Shown here: positions 42,617 through 51,754 of the stretch, piece by piece | How positions within the stretch are numbered: position 1 is the first letter of the stretch | Layout: each line of letters starts with the position of its first letter | Source: Mycetocola spongiae | GTDB lineage: Bacteria; Actinomycetota; Actinomycetes; Actinomycetales; Microbacteriaceae | Direction of reading: 5' to 3' | Length of the DNA stretch: 64,000 bases | NCBI RefSeq assembly: GCF_020424085.1 | Contig: NZ_CP080203.1 | Coordinates: forward strand, 620,001-684,000 | The notes under the pieces: model-generated | Told to the model about the DNA's origin: nothing | What the model saw: only the letters and a program-made list of their open reading frames with translations | Databases searched by the model: none | Translations under genes and position numbers: made by a program

Positions 42617-43428
42617 CCACCGCTTCCCCCACCGTGCCCGCTCCCCCGCGCCCCGCGATCCTCGAGGCGCGCGGGCTGAGCGTGGGCTATGGCCCGCATC
42701 CGGTGCTGCGCGACCTGAGCTTTGAGGTGCCCCGGGATCGCTTCACCGCAATCATCGGACCCAATGGCTGCGGCAAATCCACGCTCCTGAAATCCCTCGG
42801 CCGCACCCTGACCCCGCGCTCGGGCGGCATCTATCTGGGCGGCGAGGAGCTCTCCCGGCAGCGCGCCAAAACCATCGCGCGCGCAATCGCCCTCCTCCCC
42901 CAGGACCCCGTGGCCCCGGAGACCATCCGGGTGCGGGACCTCGTGGGGCGCGGCCGCCACCCCTATCACTCACTCCTGCGACAGTGGGCCCCCGGGGACG
43001 CCGAGATCGTGGACCGGGCCCTCGCTGCCACGGGCGTGAGCGCCCTGGCCGATCGTTTTGTCTCCGAGCTCTCGGGGGGCCAGCGGCAGCGGGTCTGGGT
43101 CGCGCTGATCCTGGCCCAGGACACCGGAATTGTGCTCCTGGACGAGCCCACGTCGTTTTTGGATATCGCGCATCAGATCGAGGTGCTGCACCTGTGTCAG
43201 GACATGCGCGATGCCGGAAAAACCGTGGTCGCCGTGCTCCACGATCTTAACCAGGCCGCACGCTATGCGGAGCATCTGGTGGTCATGCAGGCCGGAAGCA
43301 TCGTGGCCCAGGGCAGCCCGGAGACGGTACTCACGCGCGAGCTGATCGAGGATGTTTTTAGCCTGGACTGCGAGATCACCCGCGATCCGCAGGCGGGTTC
43401 TCCGCTGATTGTGCCCCGCGCCCGCTAG
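42613..43428 (+). CDS. Iron-siderophore ABC transporter ATP-binding protein
   Basis: A 271-residue FepC/FecE-type ATPase. Walker A is GPNGCGKST, the Q-loop is LLPQDPVAPE, the signature is LSGGQRQRVWVALIL, Walker B is IVLLDEPTSFLD, and the H-loop is VVAVLHDLNQA. It powers import by the two permeases. The ATG overlaps the preceding stop. Its TAG stop overlaps the TAG of the convergent regulator within CTAG, with no terminator between. Confidence 0.93.
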   Translation: MTTASPTVPAPPRPAILEARGLSVGYGPHPVLRDLSFEVPRDRFTAIIGPNGCGKSTLLKSLGRTLTPRSGGIYLGGEELSRQRAKTIARAIALLPQDPVAPETIRVRDLVGRGRHPYHSLLRQWAPGDAEIVDRALAATGVSALADRFVSELSGGQRQRVWVALILAQDTGIVLLDEPTSFLDIAHQIEVLHLCQDMRDAGKTVVAVLHDLNQAARYAEHLVVMQAGSIVAQGSPETVLTRELIEDVFSLDCEITRDPQAGSPLIVPRAR

Positions 43429-43940
43429 CCGCCCTCGGCGGCATCGCGCTCGTCTTTAAAGCGCTGCCACTCGCTGCCGAGGGAGCGGTTATCCAGCACC
43501 CAGCCCATATAGTCGCGCATATTACGCACGCGCTGATAGGCGAGCCCCGCGGGACGGGCCCGGGCCAGGGCCTCCTCGGCGAGGGCGCGCTGATCGCGCA
43601 GATACGCCTGTTCCTGCTCCAGGAAGCCGCCCCAGACATCCGCATCCATCACGTAATAATGGGTGCGGTCGCCGGGGCGGCGCACGCGGCGCACAAAACC
43701 CTGCTGTTCCAGCGCGCGGGTATGGGAGGATACCGAGCCGCGGCTCACGTCGAGCTCGCGCGCGAGCTCCTCGGCCCCCACGCCATCGGATTCGCTCAGC
43801 AGGAGATAGCCGGCGATGAGTCCGCCGATGCGGGTGCCCCCGCCGTTTTGCCAGAACCCGGCGAAGCTGTCCACAAACCAGGCCCGAAATACCGCGTCCT
43901 GGCCCGCGGGCGGAAACGAAAATTCTGGGCTCTCGGTCAT
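43425..43940 (-). CDS. GbsR/MarR-family transcriptional regulator
   Basis: A 171-residue winged helix-turn-helix protein of the GbsR type. The recognition region is GAEELARELDVSRGSVSSHT followed by the wing RRPGDRTHYYVM. The C-terminal helices probably dimerise. GbsR-like proteins often control osmolyte or transport genes; the target is not evident. It is convergent with the iron operon rather than divergent from it, so I do not assume that it controls iron uptake. The ABC-F gene lies upstream on the same strand. Confidence 0.85.
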   Translation of the reverse strand: MTESPEFSFPPAGQDAVFRAWFVDSFAGFWQNGGGTRIGGLIAGYLLLSESDGVGAEELARELDVSRGSVSSHTRALEQQGFVRRVRRPGDRTHYYVMDADVWGGFLEQEQAYLRDQRALAEEALARARPAGLAYQRVRNMRDYMGWVLDNRSLGSEWQRFKDERDAAEGG

Positions 43941-43984
43941 GCGGCTACTCCCCCGGGCTCACGGAAACGGTGGTTTCCCCGAGT

Positions 43985-45586
43985 CTAGGCCAGCTCGATC
44001 AGGTCGTTATAGTCCTTATTCCAGTGGTCTTCCACACCATCGGGCAGGATCAAAACCCGCTCGGGGTTCAGGGCCTCCACGGCGCCGGCATCGTGACTCA
44101 CCAGAACCACGGCACCGGTGAAGTGCGCGAGGGCATCCAGGATTTCCAAGCGGCTCGCGGGGTCCAGGTTATTTGTGGGCTCATCCAGCAGCAGCACATT
44201 GGCGGAGGACACCACCAGCATCGCGAGCGAGAGGCGGGTTTTTTCCCCACCCGAGAGCACACCCGCGGGCTTATAGCCGTCATCTCCGGTGAAGAGGAAC
44301 GAACCCAGCACCTTACGCGCCTCGGTCTCGCCGATATTCGGCGAGGCGGAGAGCATATTCTCCAGGACGCTGCGCTTCACGTCGAGGTTCTCGTGCTCCT
44401 GGGCGTAATAGCCCACCTTCAGCCCGTGGCCGGGAATGATCTCCCCGGTATCGGGCTTATCCACGCCCGCGAGCATGCGCAGCAGCGTGGTCTTTCCGGC
44501 ACCGTTAAGCCCCAGGACCACCACCTTGGAGCCGCGGTCGATCGCGAGGTCCACCGAGGTGAAGATCTCCAGCGAACCGTAGCTCTTGGAGAGGTTCTTC
44601 GCCATGATCGGGGTCTTGCCACAGGGCGCGGGATCGGGGAAGCGCAGCTTGGCCACACGATCCACGGCACGCACCTCGTCGAGGCCCGCGAGCATCTTCT
44701 CGGCCCGGGCCACCATCTGGTGGGCGGCCGCGGCCTTGGAGGCCTTGGCGCCGAAGCGGGCCGCCTGCAGTTGCAGCGTGGTGGCCTTCTTCTCGACGTT
44801 CACGCGCTCCTTCTTGCGGCGCTCCTCATCGGCCTCGCGCTGGCGGAGGTAGTTCTTCCAGTTCATGTTGTAGGTATCGATGACCTGGCGGTTGGCGTCC
44901 AGATAGAACACGCGGTTCACGGTCTCGCCGACCAGCTCAATATCGTGGGTGATCACGATGAATCCGCCGCGGTAATTCTTCAGGAACTCGCGCAGCCACA
45001 CCACGGAATCGGCGTCCAGGTGGTTGGTGGGCTCATCGAGGATCATCGTCTGCGCATCGGAGAACAGGATGCGGGCGAGCTCGATACGGCGGCGCTGACC
45101 ACCCGAGAGCGTGCTCAGCGGCTGGTCCAGAATGCGATCGGGCAGGTTCAGGTTGCTCGCGATAGACGCGGCCTCCGCCTCCGCGGCATAACCACCAAGC
45201 GCGTTAAAGCGGTCGGTCAGGTTGCCGTATTTTTTCATCGCGGCCTCGGCGACCTCGGGATCGGGGTGCGCCATATTTTCGGTGGCCTTGGCCATACCGA
45301 GGGCGATCTGGCCGAGTCCGCGGGCATCGAGGATGCGGGTGCGGGCGAGGTCGTTCGGGTCGCCGGTGCGCGGGTCCTGGGGCAGATAGCCCAGCTCGCC
45401 GCGGTTTTTAATCTCGCCGCCGGCCGCGGGAATTTCTCCCGCGAGGGTCTTGGTCAGAGTGGTCTTTCCGGCACCATTGCGCCCGACCAGTCCGATCTTA
45501 TCGCCGGCGGCGACCTGGAAATTCACGTTTTCCATGAGCAGTCGCGCGCCAACGCGAATCTCAAGATCGTGCACGGAGAGCGCCAC
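43985..45586 (-). CDS. ABC-F family ATPase
   Basis: A 533-residue protein with two ABC domains and no membrane region. First domain: [14 protein letters not shown] and LSGGQRRRIELARIL with DEPTNHLD. Second domain: [14 protein letters not shown] and LSGGEKTRLSLAMLV with DEPTNNLD. A charged helical linker (about residues 235-300) separates them, as in translation-factor ABC-F proteins that bind the ribosomal E-site. Most are housekeeping factors; some protect ribosomes from antibiotics. Nothing in the sequence or context shows resistance. The start is GTG 45586 with a poor ribosome-binding site. Confidence 0.9.
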   Translation of the reverse strand: MALSVHDLEIRVGARLLMENVNFQVAAGDKIGLVGRNGAGKTTLTKTLAGEIPAAGGEIKNRGELGYLPQDPRTGDPNDLARTRILDARGLGQIALGMAKATENMAHPDPEVAEAAMKKYGNLTDRFNALGGYAAEAEAASIASNLNLPDRILDQPLSTLSGGQRRRIELARILFSDAQTMILDEPTNHLDADSVVWLREFLKNYRGGFIVITHDIELVGETVNRVFYLDANRQVIDTYNMNWKNYLRQREADEERRKKERVNVEKKATTLQLQAARFGAKASKAAAAHQMVARAEKMLAGLDEVRAVDRVAKLRFPDPAPCGKTPIMAKNLSKSYGSLEIFTSVDLAIDRGSKVVVLGLNGAGKTTLLRMLAGVDKPDTGEIIPGHGLKVGYYAQEHENLDVKRSVLENMLSASPNIGETEARKVLGSFLFTGDDGYKPAGVLSGGEKTRLSLAMLVVSSANVLLLDEPTNNLDPASRLEILDALAHFTGAVVLVSHDAGAVEALNPERVLILPDGVEDHWNKDYNDLIELA

Positions 45587-45873
45587 TGTGGGGAGTCCAT
45601 TTCTCTAAGACGGCGCGCGATAAATGGGCGCGCAAAAATCTGGGGGTAAGTGGCCAGTCTACGCGCTCGGGGGCGATTCCGCGTAAAGGAGCGGTGCGCC
45701 GCGCGCGAAATCGGGTGTGGCATGCCCGTGGCGCGGGCGGCCGCGCGCCGATTTGCCCCGTATAAACCGGGGTGGGTTTGCGCAGGCCCGGGTGTCCTCG
45801 GGCGACCGCGGGCCGGGCGGAACCGGCATACGCCGTAGAGTGGGACGGTCCATATTTTTATCCCGGGAGCCCG

Positions 45874-46881
45874 ATGACCCAGATTACCCGCGTCCGCGTG
45901 GCCGCCTTTGGTGGCCCGGAGGGTCTTATCACCGAGTCCACCACATCCCCCGCGGCCTCGGCGCTGCGCCCCCGCGAGGTGGGTATCAGCGTGACCCATG
46001 CCTCGCTCGGGTCCACCGATACCCTCGCCCGCTCGGGCGGATACCTGCTTCAGCCGCGCCCCGGGTTCACCCCGGGCTATGACTTCATCGGCGAGATCAC
46101 CGGCGCGGGTTCCGCGGTGGATTCCGCGGCCTGGCCCCTGGGTACCCGCGTGGCCGGCGTGCTCCCACGGATGGGGAGCCTGCGCTCACACCTCGCGATC
46201 TCCCCCGAGCGCCTCGTGCGGGTGCCCGCCTCGCTGAGTTCCGCGGTCGCGGCAACCCTGCCGCTGGATCTGCTCACCGCTGGAATCTCGATTGACCTCG
46301 CGGGCGATCCGCGCAGCGTCCTGGTGCAGGGTATATCCGGCGCGGTGGGCTCGCTGCTCGCGCAGCACTATCGCGGGCGGCGCATCCGGGTTCTGGGCAC
46401 CGCGAGCGAGCGCTCGCGCGATTATGCGCTGGGCCTGACCCCCGATGTTGTGGACTATCGCGATCCCGAGTGGATCGCGCGTGTCCGCGAGCTGGCTCCG
46501 GGCGGCGTGGATGCCGCGTTTGATCACACCGGTTCCTGGGAGTTGCGCGGGGCGGTGGCGCGCGGCGGATCCGTTGTGCGTCTCGCATTTGATGATGGTT
46601 CGGGGCATGCGCGCCGCGGCATCGCACTCGGCGGCGCGCGCAGCGCCGCGCTCTCGCTGGCCCGCCCGCGCGAACGGGTATGTTCGGTCCCGGTCATGGT
46701 CGCGACCCGGCCGCAATACGCCCGCGAGCGGCTCGCCCTGCTGCTGGAGCGGGTCGCGGCGGGCAACCTGACCCCGCCCTCCCCCGAGGTTTATCCGCTC
46801 TCCGCGGTGCGCGAGGCCTCCGCCGCGGTATCCCATACCGCCCCGGGGAGCAAGATTGTGGTGGAGTTTCCCGCACGCTAG
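45874..46881 (+). CDS. MDR-family NAD(P)-dependent oxidoreductase (quinone reductase-like)
   Basis: A 335-residue medium-chain dehydrogenase without the zinc ligands of alcohol dehydrogenases. The N-terminal GroES-like part has FTPGYDFIGEI, and the nucleotide-binding domain has VLVQGISGAVGSLLAQH. C-terminal PGSKIVVEF closes the fold. It probably reduces quinones or enals with NADPH. The ATG follows CCCGGGAGC. The 287 bases before it contain no other feature I can support. The downstream methyltransferase gene starts after 49 bases and may be co-transcribed. Confidence 0.85.
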   Translation: MTQITRVRVAAFGGPEGLITESTTSPAASALRPREVGISVTHASLGSTDTLARSGGYLLQPRPGFTPGYDFIGEITGAGSAVDSAAWPLGTRVAGVLPRMGSLRSHLAISPERLVRVPASLSSAVAATLPLDLLTAGISIDLAGDPRSVLVQGISGAVGSLLAQHYRGRRIRVLGTASERSRDYALGLTPDVVDYRDPEWIARVRELAPGGVDAAFDHTGSWELRGAVARGGSVVRLAFDDGSGHARRGIALGGARSAALSLARPRERVCSVPVMVATRPQYARERLALLLERVAAGNLTPPSPEVYPLSAVREASAAVSHTAPGSKIVVEFPAR

Positions 46882-46930
46882 CGCCTAGGCTGGGGAGACC
46901 AAGGCGTCCCGCGACGGAAGGATCTCCCCC

Positions 46931-47698
46931 GTGTCCGCAGTATTTGATGGCCTGGCCGGGATCTACGACCGGCAGCGTCCGCGCTATCCCGATGCCGTAT
47001 TTGCACTGCTCGTCTCCCTCCTTCCCGCGGATCATCCGGTGCGGATCCTGGATGCGGGTTCGGGTACCGGGGTGATCCTGGAGGGCCTGATCCCGCGGCT
47101 CCCCCCGCACCCCGCCATCACCGCGGTGGATGTCTCCACCGATATGCTCGCGACCGGTCGCGCCAAGTTCCCCGCGGTGGAATGGGTGCATGCCCCCGTG
47201 GAGGAGGAGCTTGAGCGCCGGTTTGGGCTCTCGCTGATCACCGCGGGCCAATCGGCACACTGGTTTGATCGCCCCCGGTTTTATCGCGCCGCGCGCGCCG
47301 CGCTGGTTCCGGGAGGGGCCCTGGCCATCGTGCAGAATAATCGCGAGTATTCCGGCGGTGGCTTTGCCGCGGGCTGGGAGGATTTTGTGGAGCGCCACGA
47401 TCCCGGCTATCGCCGCGATTATCGCGATTTTCCCTATGCCACGGAACTGCCGCGCGCCCTCGGCGGCGGCCCGGGCGATGCGGGGGTTTTGAGCCAGCCG
47501 TGGACCCTCACGCGCTCGGCCGAGGATACCCGCGGGCGCGCGCTGTCCTCCAGCAAGATTCGCGGCGCCCTGCGCCTGGGCGGGGCCGCGGCCGAGGCCG
47601 ACCTCGCGGAGCTGATCGCCGAGCATACGGTGGATGGCAATATCAGCATGAGCATGAAGACCGAGGTGTTCTGGGCGCGGACCCCGACACATAAATAA
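46931..47698 (+). CDS. Class I SAM-dependent methyltransferase
   Basis: A 255-residue methyltransferase. Motif I is ILDAGSGTGVILEGL, motif II is ITAVDVSTDML, and the motif IV region is ITAGQSAHWFD, which is typical of the yeast TMT1/ubiE-like type 11 group. The start LAGIYDRQRPRYPD is common in that group. The acceptor is unknown. It starts with GTG and follows the MDR gene. An imperfect hairpin AAGCGC/GCGCTT (47697-47716) overlaps the stop and may be a weak terminator. It is the last gene of host-like composition before the lower-GC block. Confidence 0.85.
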   Translation: MSAVFDGLAGIYDRQRPRYPDAVFALLVSLLPADHPVRILDAGSGTGVILEGLIPRLPPHPAITAVDVSTDMLATGRAKFPAVEWVHAPVEEELERRFGLSLITAGQSAHWFDRPRFYRAARAALVPGGALAIVQNNREYSGGGFAAGWEDFVERHDPGYRRDYRDFPYATELPRALGGGPGDAGVLSQPWTLTRSAEDTRGRALSSSKIRGALRLGGAAAEADLAELIAEHTVDGNISMSMKTEVFWARTPTHK

Positions 47699-47855
47699 GC
47701 GCGCCGTGGGGCGCTTAGATTTATCTGCCCCCGATGGTATCCATGCCCGCGCTCTTAAAAGCCACCACGGGTGGTCGCTATTTCCGGGAGGCGTTCACCC
47801 AATTATGCTTGCCGTCGCGGCAACGACTGTTGGGTCGGGTTGCCCCGGAGCACCG

Positions 47856-48275
47856 CTAAATGCGTTCGAGCAGGTGCATACTCGGGCTGTAGCCAATGGC
47901 CCAATCGGTGTACACTCCGGCTATCGCACAGTCCTCACAGCGGAGGCCCACACTCACCCAGCGCACGTCGTTCCCGCTGATCGCGAAGCCCACGGCAACC
48001 GTAAAATCGATGCCTCCACAGGTGCACTCGGCAGCGTCAAGATCGATATCGGAATCCGCATGGTCCAATACTTCCTGCGAATCAAGCAGGGCGACCTCGG
48101 AATCGCAGGCAAAACACAACCTCACCGCCACGCCTCGATCATCGTCGAAACCGAGAGAAAAAACCTCACTACCGCAGTCACAAATGCAGTCACTAATTCG
48201 AGCGACCGGCAGGTCGCCCGCCTCATAATTGCTAATGGAATCGTGGAGCTGTTCGCGGCCGGTACGAGAAGTCAT
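47856..48275 (-). CDS. Orphan cysteine-rich protein (139 aa), possible zinc-ribbon
   Basis: A 139-residue acidic protein with cysteines at 30, 32, 34, 54, 57, 84, 86, 113 and 116. The pattern CxC near 32-34 with CxxC at 54-57, and CxC at 84-86 with CxxC at 113-116, suggests two similar zinc-ribbon-like halves. The stretches DDRGVAVRLCFAC and VRWVSVGLRCEDC are parallel, supporting an internal duplication. Similar short proteins occur in streptomycetes and relatives as hypotheticals. No function can be assigned. Base composition is lower in GC than neighbours. The start ATG is used because nothing longer is open. The 157 bases between it and the methyltransferase stop hold no gene. Confidence 0.65.
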   Translation of the reverse strand: MTSRTGREQLHDSISNYEAGDLPVARISDCICDCGSEVFSLGFDDDRGVAVRLCFACDSEVALLDSQEVLDHADSDIDLDAAECTCGGIDFTVAVGFAISGNDVRWVSVGLRCEDCAIAGVYTDWAIGYSPSMHLLERI

Positions 48276-48299
48276 AGCCCAAGTTTAGCGCCGCGGAGA

Positions 48300-48734
48300 C
48301 TATTCCTTTTTTCTAAACGAAAAGAACCGATGCCCCAGGAACGAGGCGATGCTCACCAGCCCGATAGCAACTACCTGCGAAAGCAACGGATGCCATCGAA
48401 GAATCTCCACCAGCAGGGGCGTCAGGACAAGGCCTGCAACCATACCCGAAAGCCACACCGAGAGAAACCGGATAAAGTCGCCCCGAAGACCGCTGGTAGA
48501 TTGAAACACAAATGCCCGATAAAACGGGAACGCACACAGAATTGTTATCGCCTGGGCAATCAAAATTGCAATGAAATAATGCACGTTCAGTAATAAACCA
48601 GCGCCGACGAGCAGCAGATAAAACAGCGAGGTCAGCCCAGCTACCAGGAGGTAACGGATCTCCTGCCGGGCGAGCAAGCGCTTGACAAGATTGGCTATCG
48701 CGGACCCGGAATCATTAACCGACACGTTTGCCAT
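48300..48734 (-). CDS. GtrA-family membrane protein
   Basis: A 144-residue protein with four membrane helices and the GtrA signature: RYLLVAGLTSLFYLLLVGAG, FPFYRAFVFQS and the final SFLGHRFFSFRKKE. GtrA-like proteins are thought to flip polyprenyl-phosphate-linked sugars across the membrane for glycan decoration. Its presence next to a GtrB-like glycosyltransferase and GT-C-like membrane proteins supports this. The gene is about 180 bases from the divergent 48914 gene. The ribosome-binding site is weak (GAAAG directly before ATG). Confidence 0.88.
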   Translation of the reverse strand: MANVSVNDSGSAIANLVKRLLARQEIRYLLVAGLTSLFYLLLVGAGLLLNVHYFIAILIAQAITILCAFPFYRAFVFQSTSGLRGDFIRFLSVWLSGMVAGLVLTPLLVEILRWHPLLSQVVAIGLVSIASFLGHRFFSFRKKE

Positions 48735-48913
48735 CTTTCGTTAACATCAATCGTCTCCAACCCAAGGCGGCACTGCGACCGCTGCGAATATCCGCGAGTC
48801 TGATATTCTCGGCACGTCGCAAGGAGCAGTCTTTCTCCGCAACTTTGTGAATAACCACGCCCAGAAATCAGACGCCCTGCGTTTAATTTGTCCTCGGAAG
48901 GACCCCACTCCCA

Positions 48914-50071
48914 GTGAGAACCCACCTGCGATCGTACCTGATCATTGCTGGAGTACTATCGCTCCTATCCGCACCGGTATTCTACCGGCTCTCACAGCCG
49001 GGCGTCCGCTCCGATCTCCTCGCACATGCCGCTCTGGCTCGAGGGATGGTGGAAAATGGCGGATGGTTTTCCTATTCTTTGTGGTATCCGCTCTTTCATT
49101 TCCTCTCGTTTGGATCCGAGAGACCCGAAGTGGTCGTAGCCACGATCGTGATTCTCCTGACCGGCTTCACGGTATTGAAGGGCTGGGTTGTCTTCTGGAT
49201 CGCGCAACGGTATCTCTCCTCGCCTCAGCTGAGCACCCTGGTTGCCCTTGTGGCCGCCGTCGCGATGCCGCTGATCGACCCGAATAACCCCGCAAACCTC
49301 TACCTCGGACATCTATCGGCCAACGTCTGGCATAACTCGACCAATGTCATGGTCGCGCCATTTGCAATCGCCGCTTTTTACACGGGAATCCTCTTCCTTC
49401 GGAAACAGACGGTTCGATCGGCCGCCGTTTTCTCCGGACTCATCGTGCTGTCCACCCTGTGTAAGCCAAATTTTTCACTAGCGCTGCTTCCCGTAATCGG
49501 AATTGCCGCCATAATTGTCCTGATTCAGAATCGCACGGCTATTATGCCCGCGTTAAAATTGATATCTATCGCGTTTATCCCGGTGGCAGCGCTTCTTGCG
49601 CTGCAATATACGATCGTGTTTCTTTCCGGAAGTGTTCGAGAAACAAAACTGGGCATATCTCCCTTTGCCGTCTGGTCTCATTTCTCCGACAACATCTCAT
49701 ACTTCTTGGTGCTCTCCTTGGCCGGGCCGGTTCTCATGCTGTTAGCAATGACTCCGTTAGCCAGACGTTCGCTGGAAATTCAAGTCTCCTGGTTGACGTT
49801 ACTCGTCGCCATTGCTCAGTATGGCCTCCTGGTGGAGGTATTTCCCGATGGAAGTATCTCCTTCGAGGGCAACTGGACATGGGGCTCCTATACCGCAATT
49901 ACAGTGGTATTCATTTTCTCCATGATTTTCATGTTGCGTCAGCTCGACGTGCCTAAACTTGATCCCTGGCCGCGGGTCGCGCTGTTTCTTGCTGGACTGG
50001 CTGTTGCGGCACACACGTTCTCGGGAATCTACTATCTCCTGAACGTCGCAAAAACAATAAACACCTTTTAG
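48914..50071 (+). CDS. Polytopic membrane protein, GT-C glycosyltransferase-like
   Basis: A 385-residue protein with about ten membrane helices. After the first helix, a loop carries an acidic motif (GVRSDLLAHAALARG) of the kind that holds the catalytic Asp in GT-C enzymes; the loop near PANLYLGHLSANVWHN is also conserved in style with membrane glycosyltransferases or polymerases. The function as a sugar transferase using polyprenyl donors is inferred from topology and neighbours; no specific family could be confirmed. It starts with GTG with AAGGA upstream and is followed after nine bases by a second gene of the same type. Confidence 0.7.
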   Translation: MRTHLRSYLIIAGVLSLLSAPVFYRLSQPGVRSDLLAHAALARGMVENGGWFSYSLWYPLFHFLSFGSERPEVVVATIVILLTGFTVLKGWVVFWIAQRYLSSPQLSTLVALVAAVAMPLIDPNNPANLYLGHLSANVWHNSTNVMVAPFAIAAFYTGILFLRKQTVRSAAVFSGLIVLSTLCKPNFSLALLPVIGIAAIIVLIQNRTAIMPALKLISIAFIPVAALLALQYTIVFLSGSVRETKLGISPFAVWSHFSDNISYFLVLSLAGPVLMLLAMTPLARRSLEIQVSWLTLLVAIAQYGLLVEVFPDGSISFEGNWTWGSYTAITVVFIFSMIFMLRQLDVPKLDPWPRVALFLAGLAVAAHTFSGIYYLLNVAKTINTF

Positions 50072-50080
50072 GGGCGCCCC

Positions 50081-51754
50081 ATGACAGCACTGCGAGAACG
50101 CATCAACATCCTTTTGGCGACCCGATGGAGTCTGTGCCTGGGTCTCCTCCTACTGACGCTGGTAGGGGCAGCAATCCTCGGCCCGGTTCTCTTTTCCTCG
50201 GTGGATGCCGACGACGCACATTGGATACTGGAAACGCCGGCCTATACGCAAGGGTCGTTTTGGCAGTCGGTGGTCTGGTCGTTCACCGACGTTCCCGCAC
50301 AGTCCCCGGATCAGGGTCGCTTCTCCCAGTTTGCCTATGCCATGCAGCGCATCATGGACCTGGCCACGATGAACCTCTCCGTCGCGCTCTCAACGCCCCC
50401 GCTGGTCATCCGGGCGGGGCTAAAGGTGATTCTCTTATTGGTTGCCTTTGCATCCATCCTGGGTTTCGCGCGCATCCTGCGCCGGCGCCTGCCGGATGGG
50501 CGCCTCGTGGGCCTATCGCGGGGCGATAGCGTGCTCTTTGCGGTCATCCTGGCGGTACTTATCCCGCTGGGTGCCAAGAGTATGATGTTGGGCAGTTTCA
50601 ACGGCTGGATTTCGTACCCGGTGCTCACCTACGGAGCCGTCCCTATCATTTTCGGGGCGGGGATAATTATGTTGTGGCTCTACGAGGGTCTGCAGCGAAA
50701 ATTTGTCCTTTTCGCGCCCATCGCGGTTATCGTGGTCCTCGTAATCTGCGTGTTCATCACTACCAGTTATGAGCTGTACTATCTGGTCTTTCCGATGATG
50801 ATCGTATCCCTGCTTCTGCAACCACGAAATCCTGAATACTCCGCGGGCAGGGACCGATCTAAGATATTTCTTCTGGCGACCACGGCGACATTATTTGCTC
50901 TTGCATTTGGCGTTACCCGTCTCTATGTAGCTACCGCCTGCGCGGCGGGAGGCTGCTATACCGGGGTTCTTGCCGGATCGGTTAAGGGCACGATCAGCGC
51001 AACGGTATACAACCTCGTCAGCTCCCTTCCCGGCGCCACGGTGGACTACGCGGGCCAAAACGCCCTCGAGACCTTAGGTTCGGATCCTCAGTCGCCCACC
51101 CGAGGATCGCTGCTTTTGGGCATTCTCTTTGCATTGGGCGTCTTATTAGTCATTTTGTGGGTGCGTCGCCGCAACCGTTCCCGCCTGTTGCAGGCCCCCC
51201 AAGAGCGCATCACAACGGAGCCTCTTTACCTTCGATTGGCGGCGCTGAGCGCGTGTGTCGCCCTGGGCGGCGCAGTCCTTATGGCCGTAAGTTCGAAGGC
51301 CCAGGCCTCGTTGACGCTCTGGTCCGTTCCGTTCCGCAGCGGTGTACTGATTTGGTTTGCCCTGGCGACCATGGTGGCTGCCCTCTTAATGTATCTCGCG
51401 GGCAGAAGCCCCCGCACCGCGCCCTATATCATTAGTGCGCTGGCTCTTGCCGGGGCCGTGGTGATCGCTATGGCGACACCGATTAACTATTACGCGGCAC
51501 AGAATGCGCGCCTAAATCAGGTGACTCGTACGGTGGACAGCATCCATAACGAAGTCGCCGTGGGCGATCTTTCCCCCGCGGCGGATGCCTTGCGATGCAC
51601 GCTGATTTCCACACTCATGGAGCAGGTTGGCGAGGATCTACATGGTGAGCGCACGATTTCCGGTGCCTACGCGGCGTTTAACCACTATTACGGAGTGCCG
51701 TTCTGTTCGCAGCTAATCGGACCCTACGATACGGTTCCGACAACCATTTACTAG
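50081..51754 (+). CDS. Polytopic membrane protein, probable GT-C-type transferase
   Basis: A 557-residue membrane protein with about twelve helices. The loop after the first helix has the acidic cluster VDADDAHWILET, consistent with GT-C active sites, followed by FTDVPAQSPDQGRF. The C-terminal 100 residues are extracytoplasmic (DALRCTLISTLMEQVGED and YGVPFCSQLIG, with two cysteines that could form a disulfide). Together with GtrA and the GT2 gene this is the third component of a gtr-type decoration system. Its stop overlaps the stop of the convergent GT2 gene in CTAG. Confidence 0.72.
   Translation: MTALRERINILLATRWSLCLGLLLLTLVGAAILGPVLFSSVDADDAHWILETPAYTQGSFWQSVVWSFTDVPAQSPDQGRFSQFAYAMQRIMDLATMNLSVALSTPPLVIRAGLKVILLLVAFASILGFARILRRRLPDGRLVGLSRGDSVLFAVILAVLIPLGAKSMMLGSFNGWISYPVLTYGAVPIIFGAGIIMLWLYEGLQRKFVLFAPIAVIVVLVICVFITTSYELYYLVFPMMIVSLLLQPRNPEYSAGRDRSKIFLLATTATLFALAFGVTRLYVATACAAGGCYTGVLAGSVKGTISATVYNLVSSLPGATVDYAGQNALETLGSDPQSPTRGSLLLGILFALGVLLVILWVRRRNRSRLLQAPQERITTEPLYLRLAALSACVALGGAVLMAVSSKAQASLTLWSVPFRSGVLIWFALATMVAALLMYLAGRSPRTAPYIISALALAGAVVIAMATPINYYAAQNARLNQVTRTVDSIHNEVAVGDLSPAADALRCTLISTLMEQVGEDLHGERTISGAYAAFNHYYGVPFCSQLIGPYDTVPTTIY

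Noticed and set aside
43425-43940. GbsR-type protein as the iron-operon regulator
   Set aside because: It is convergent at the operon's 3' end, and the operon has its own IdeR-type box.
43985-45586. ABC-F protein as an antibiotic resistance gene
   Set aside because: No resistance context or leader peptide is visible; most such proteins are housekeeping translation factors.
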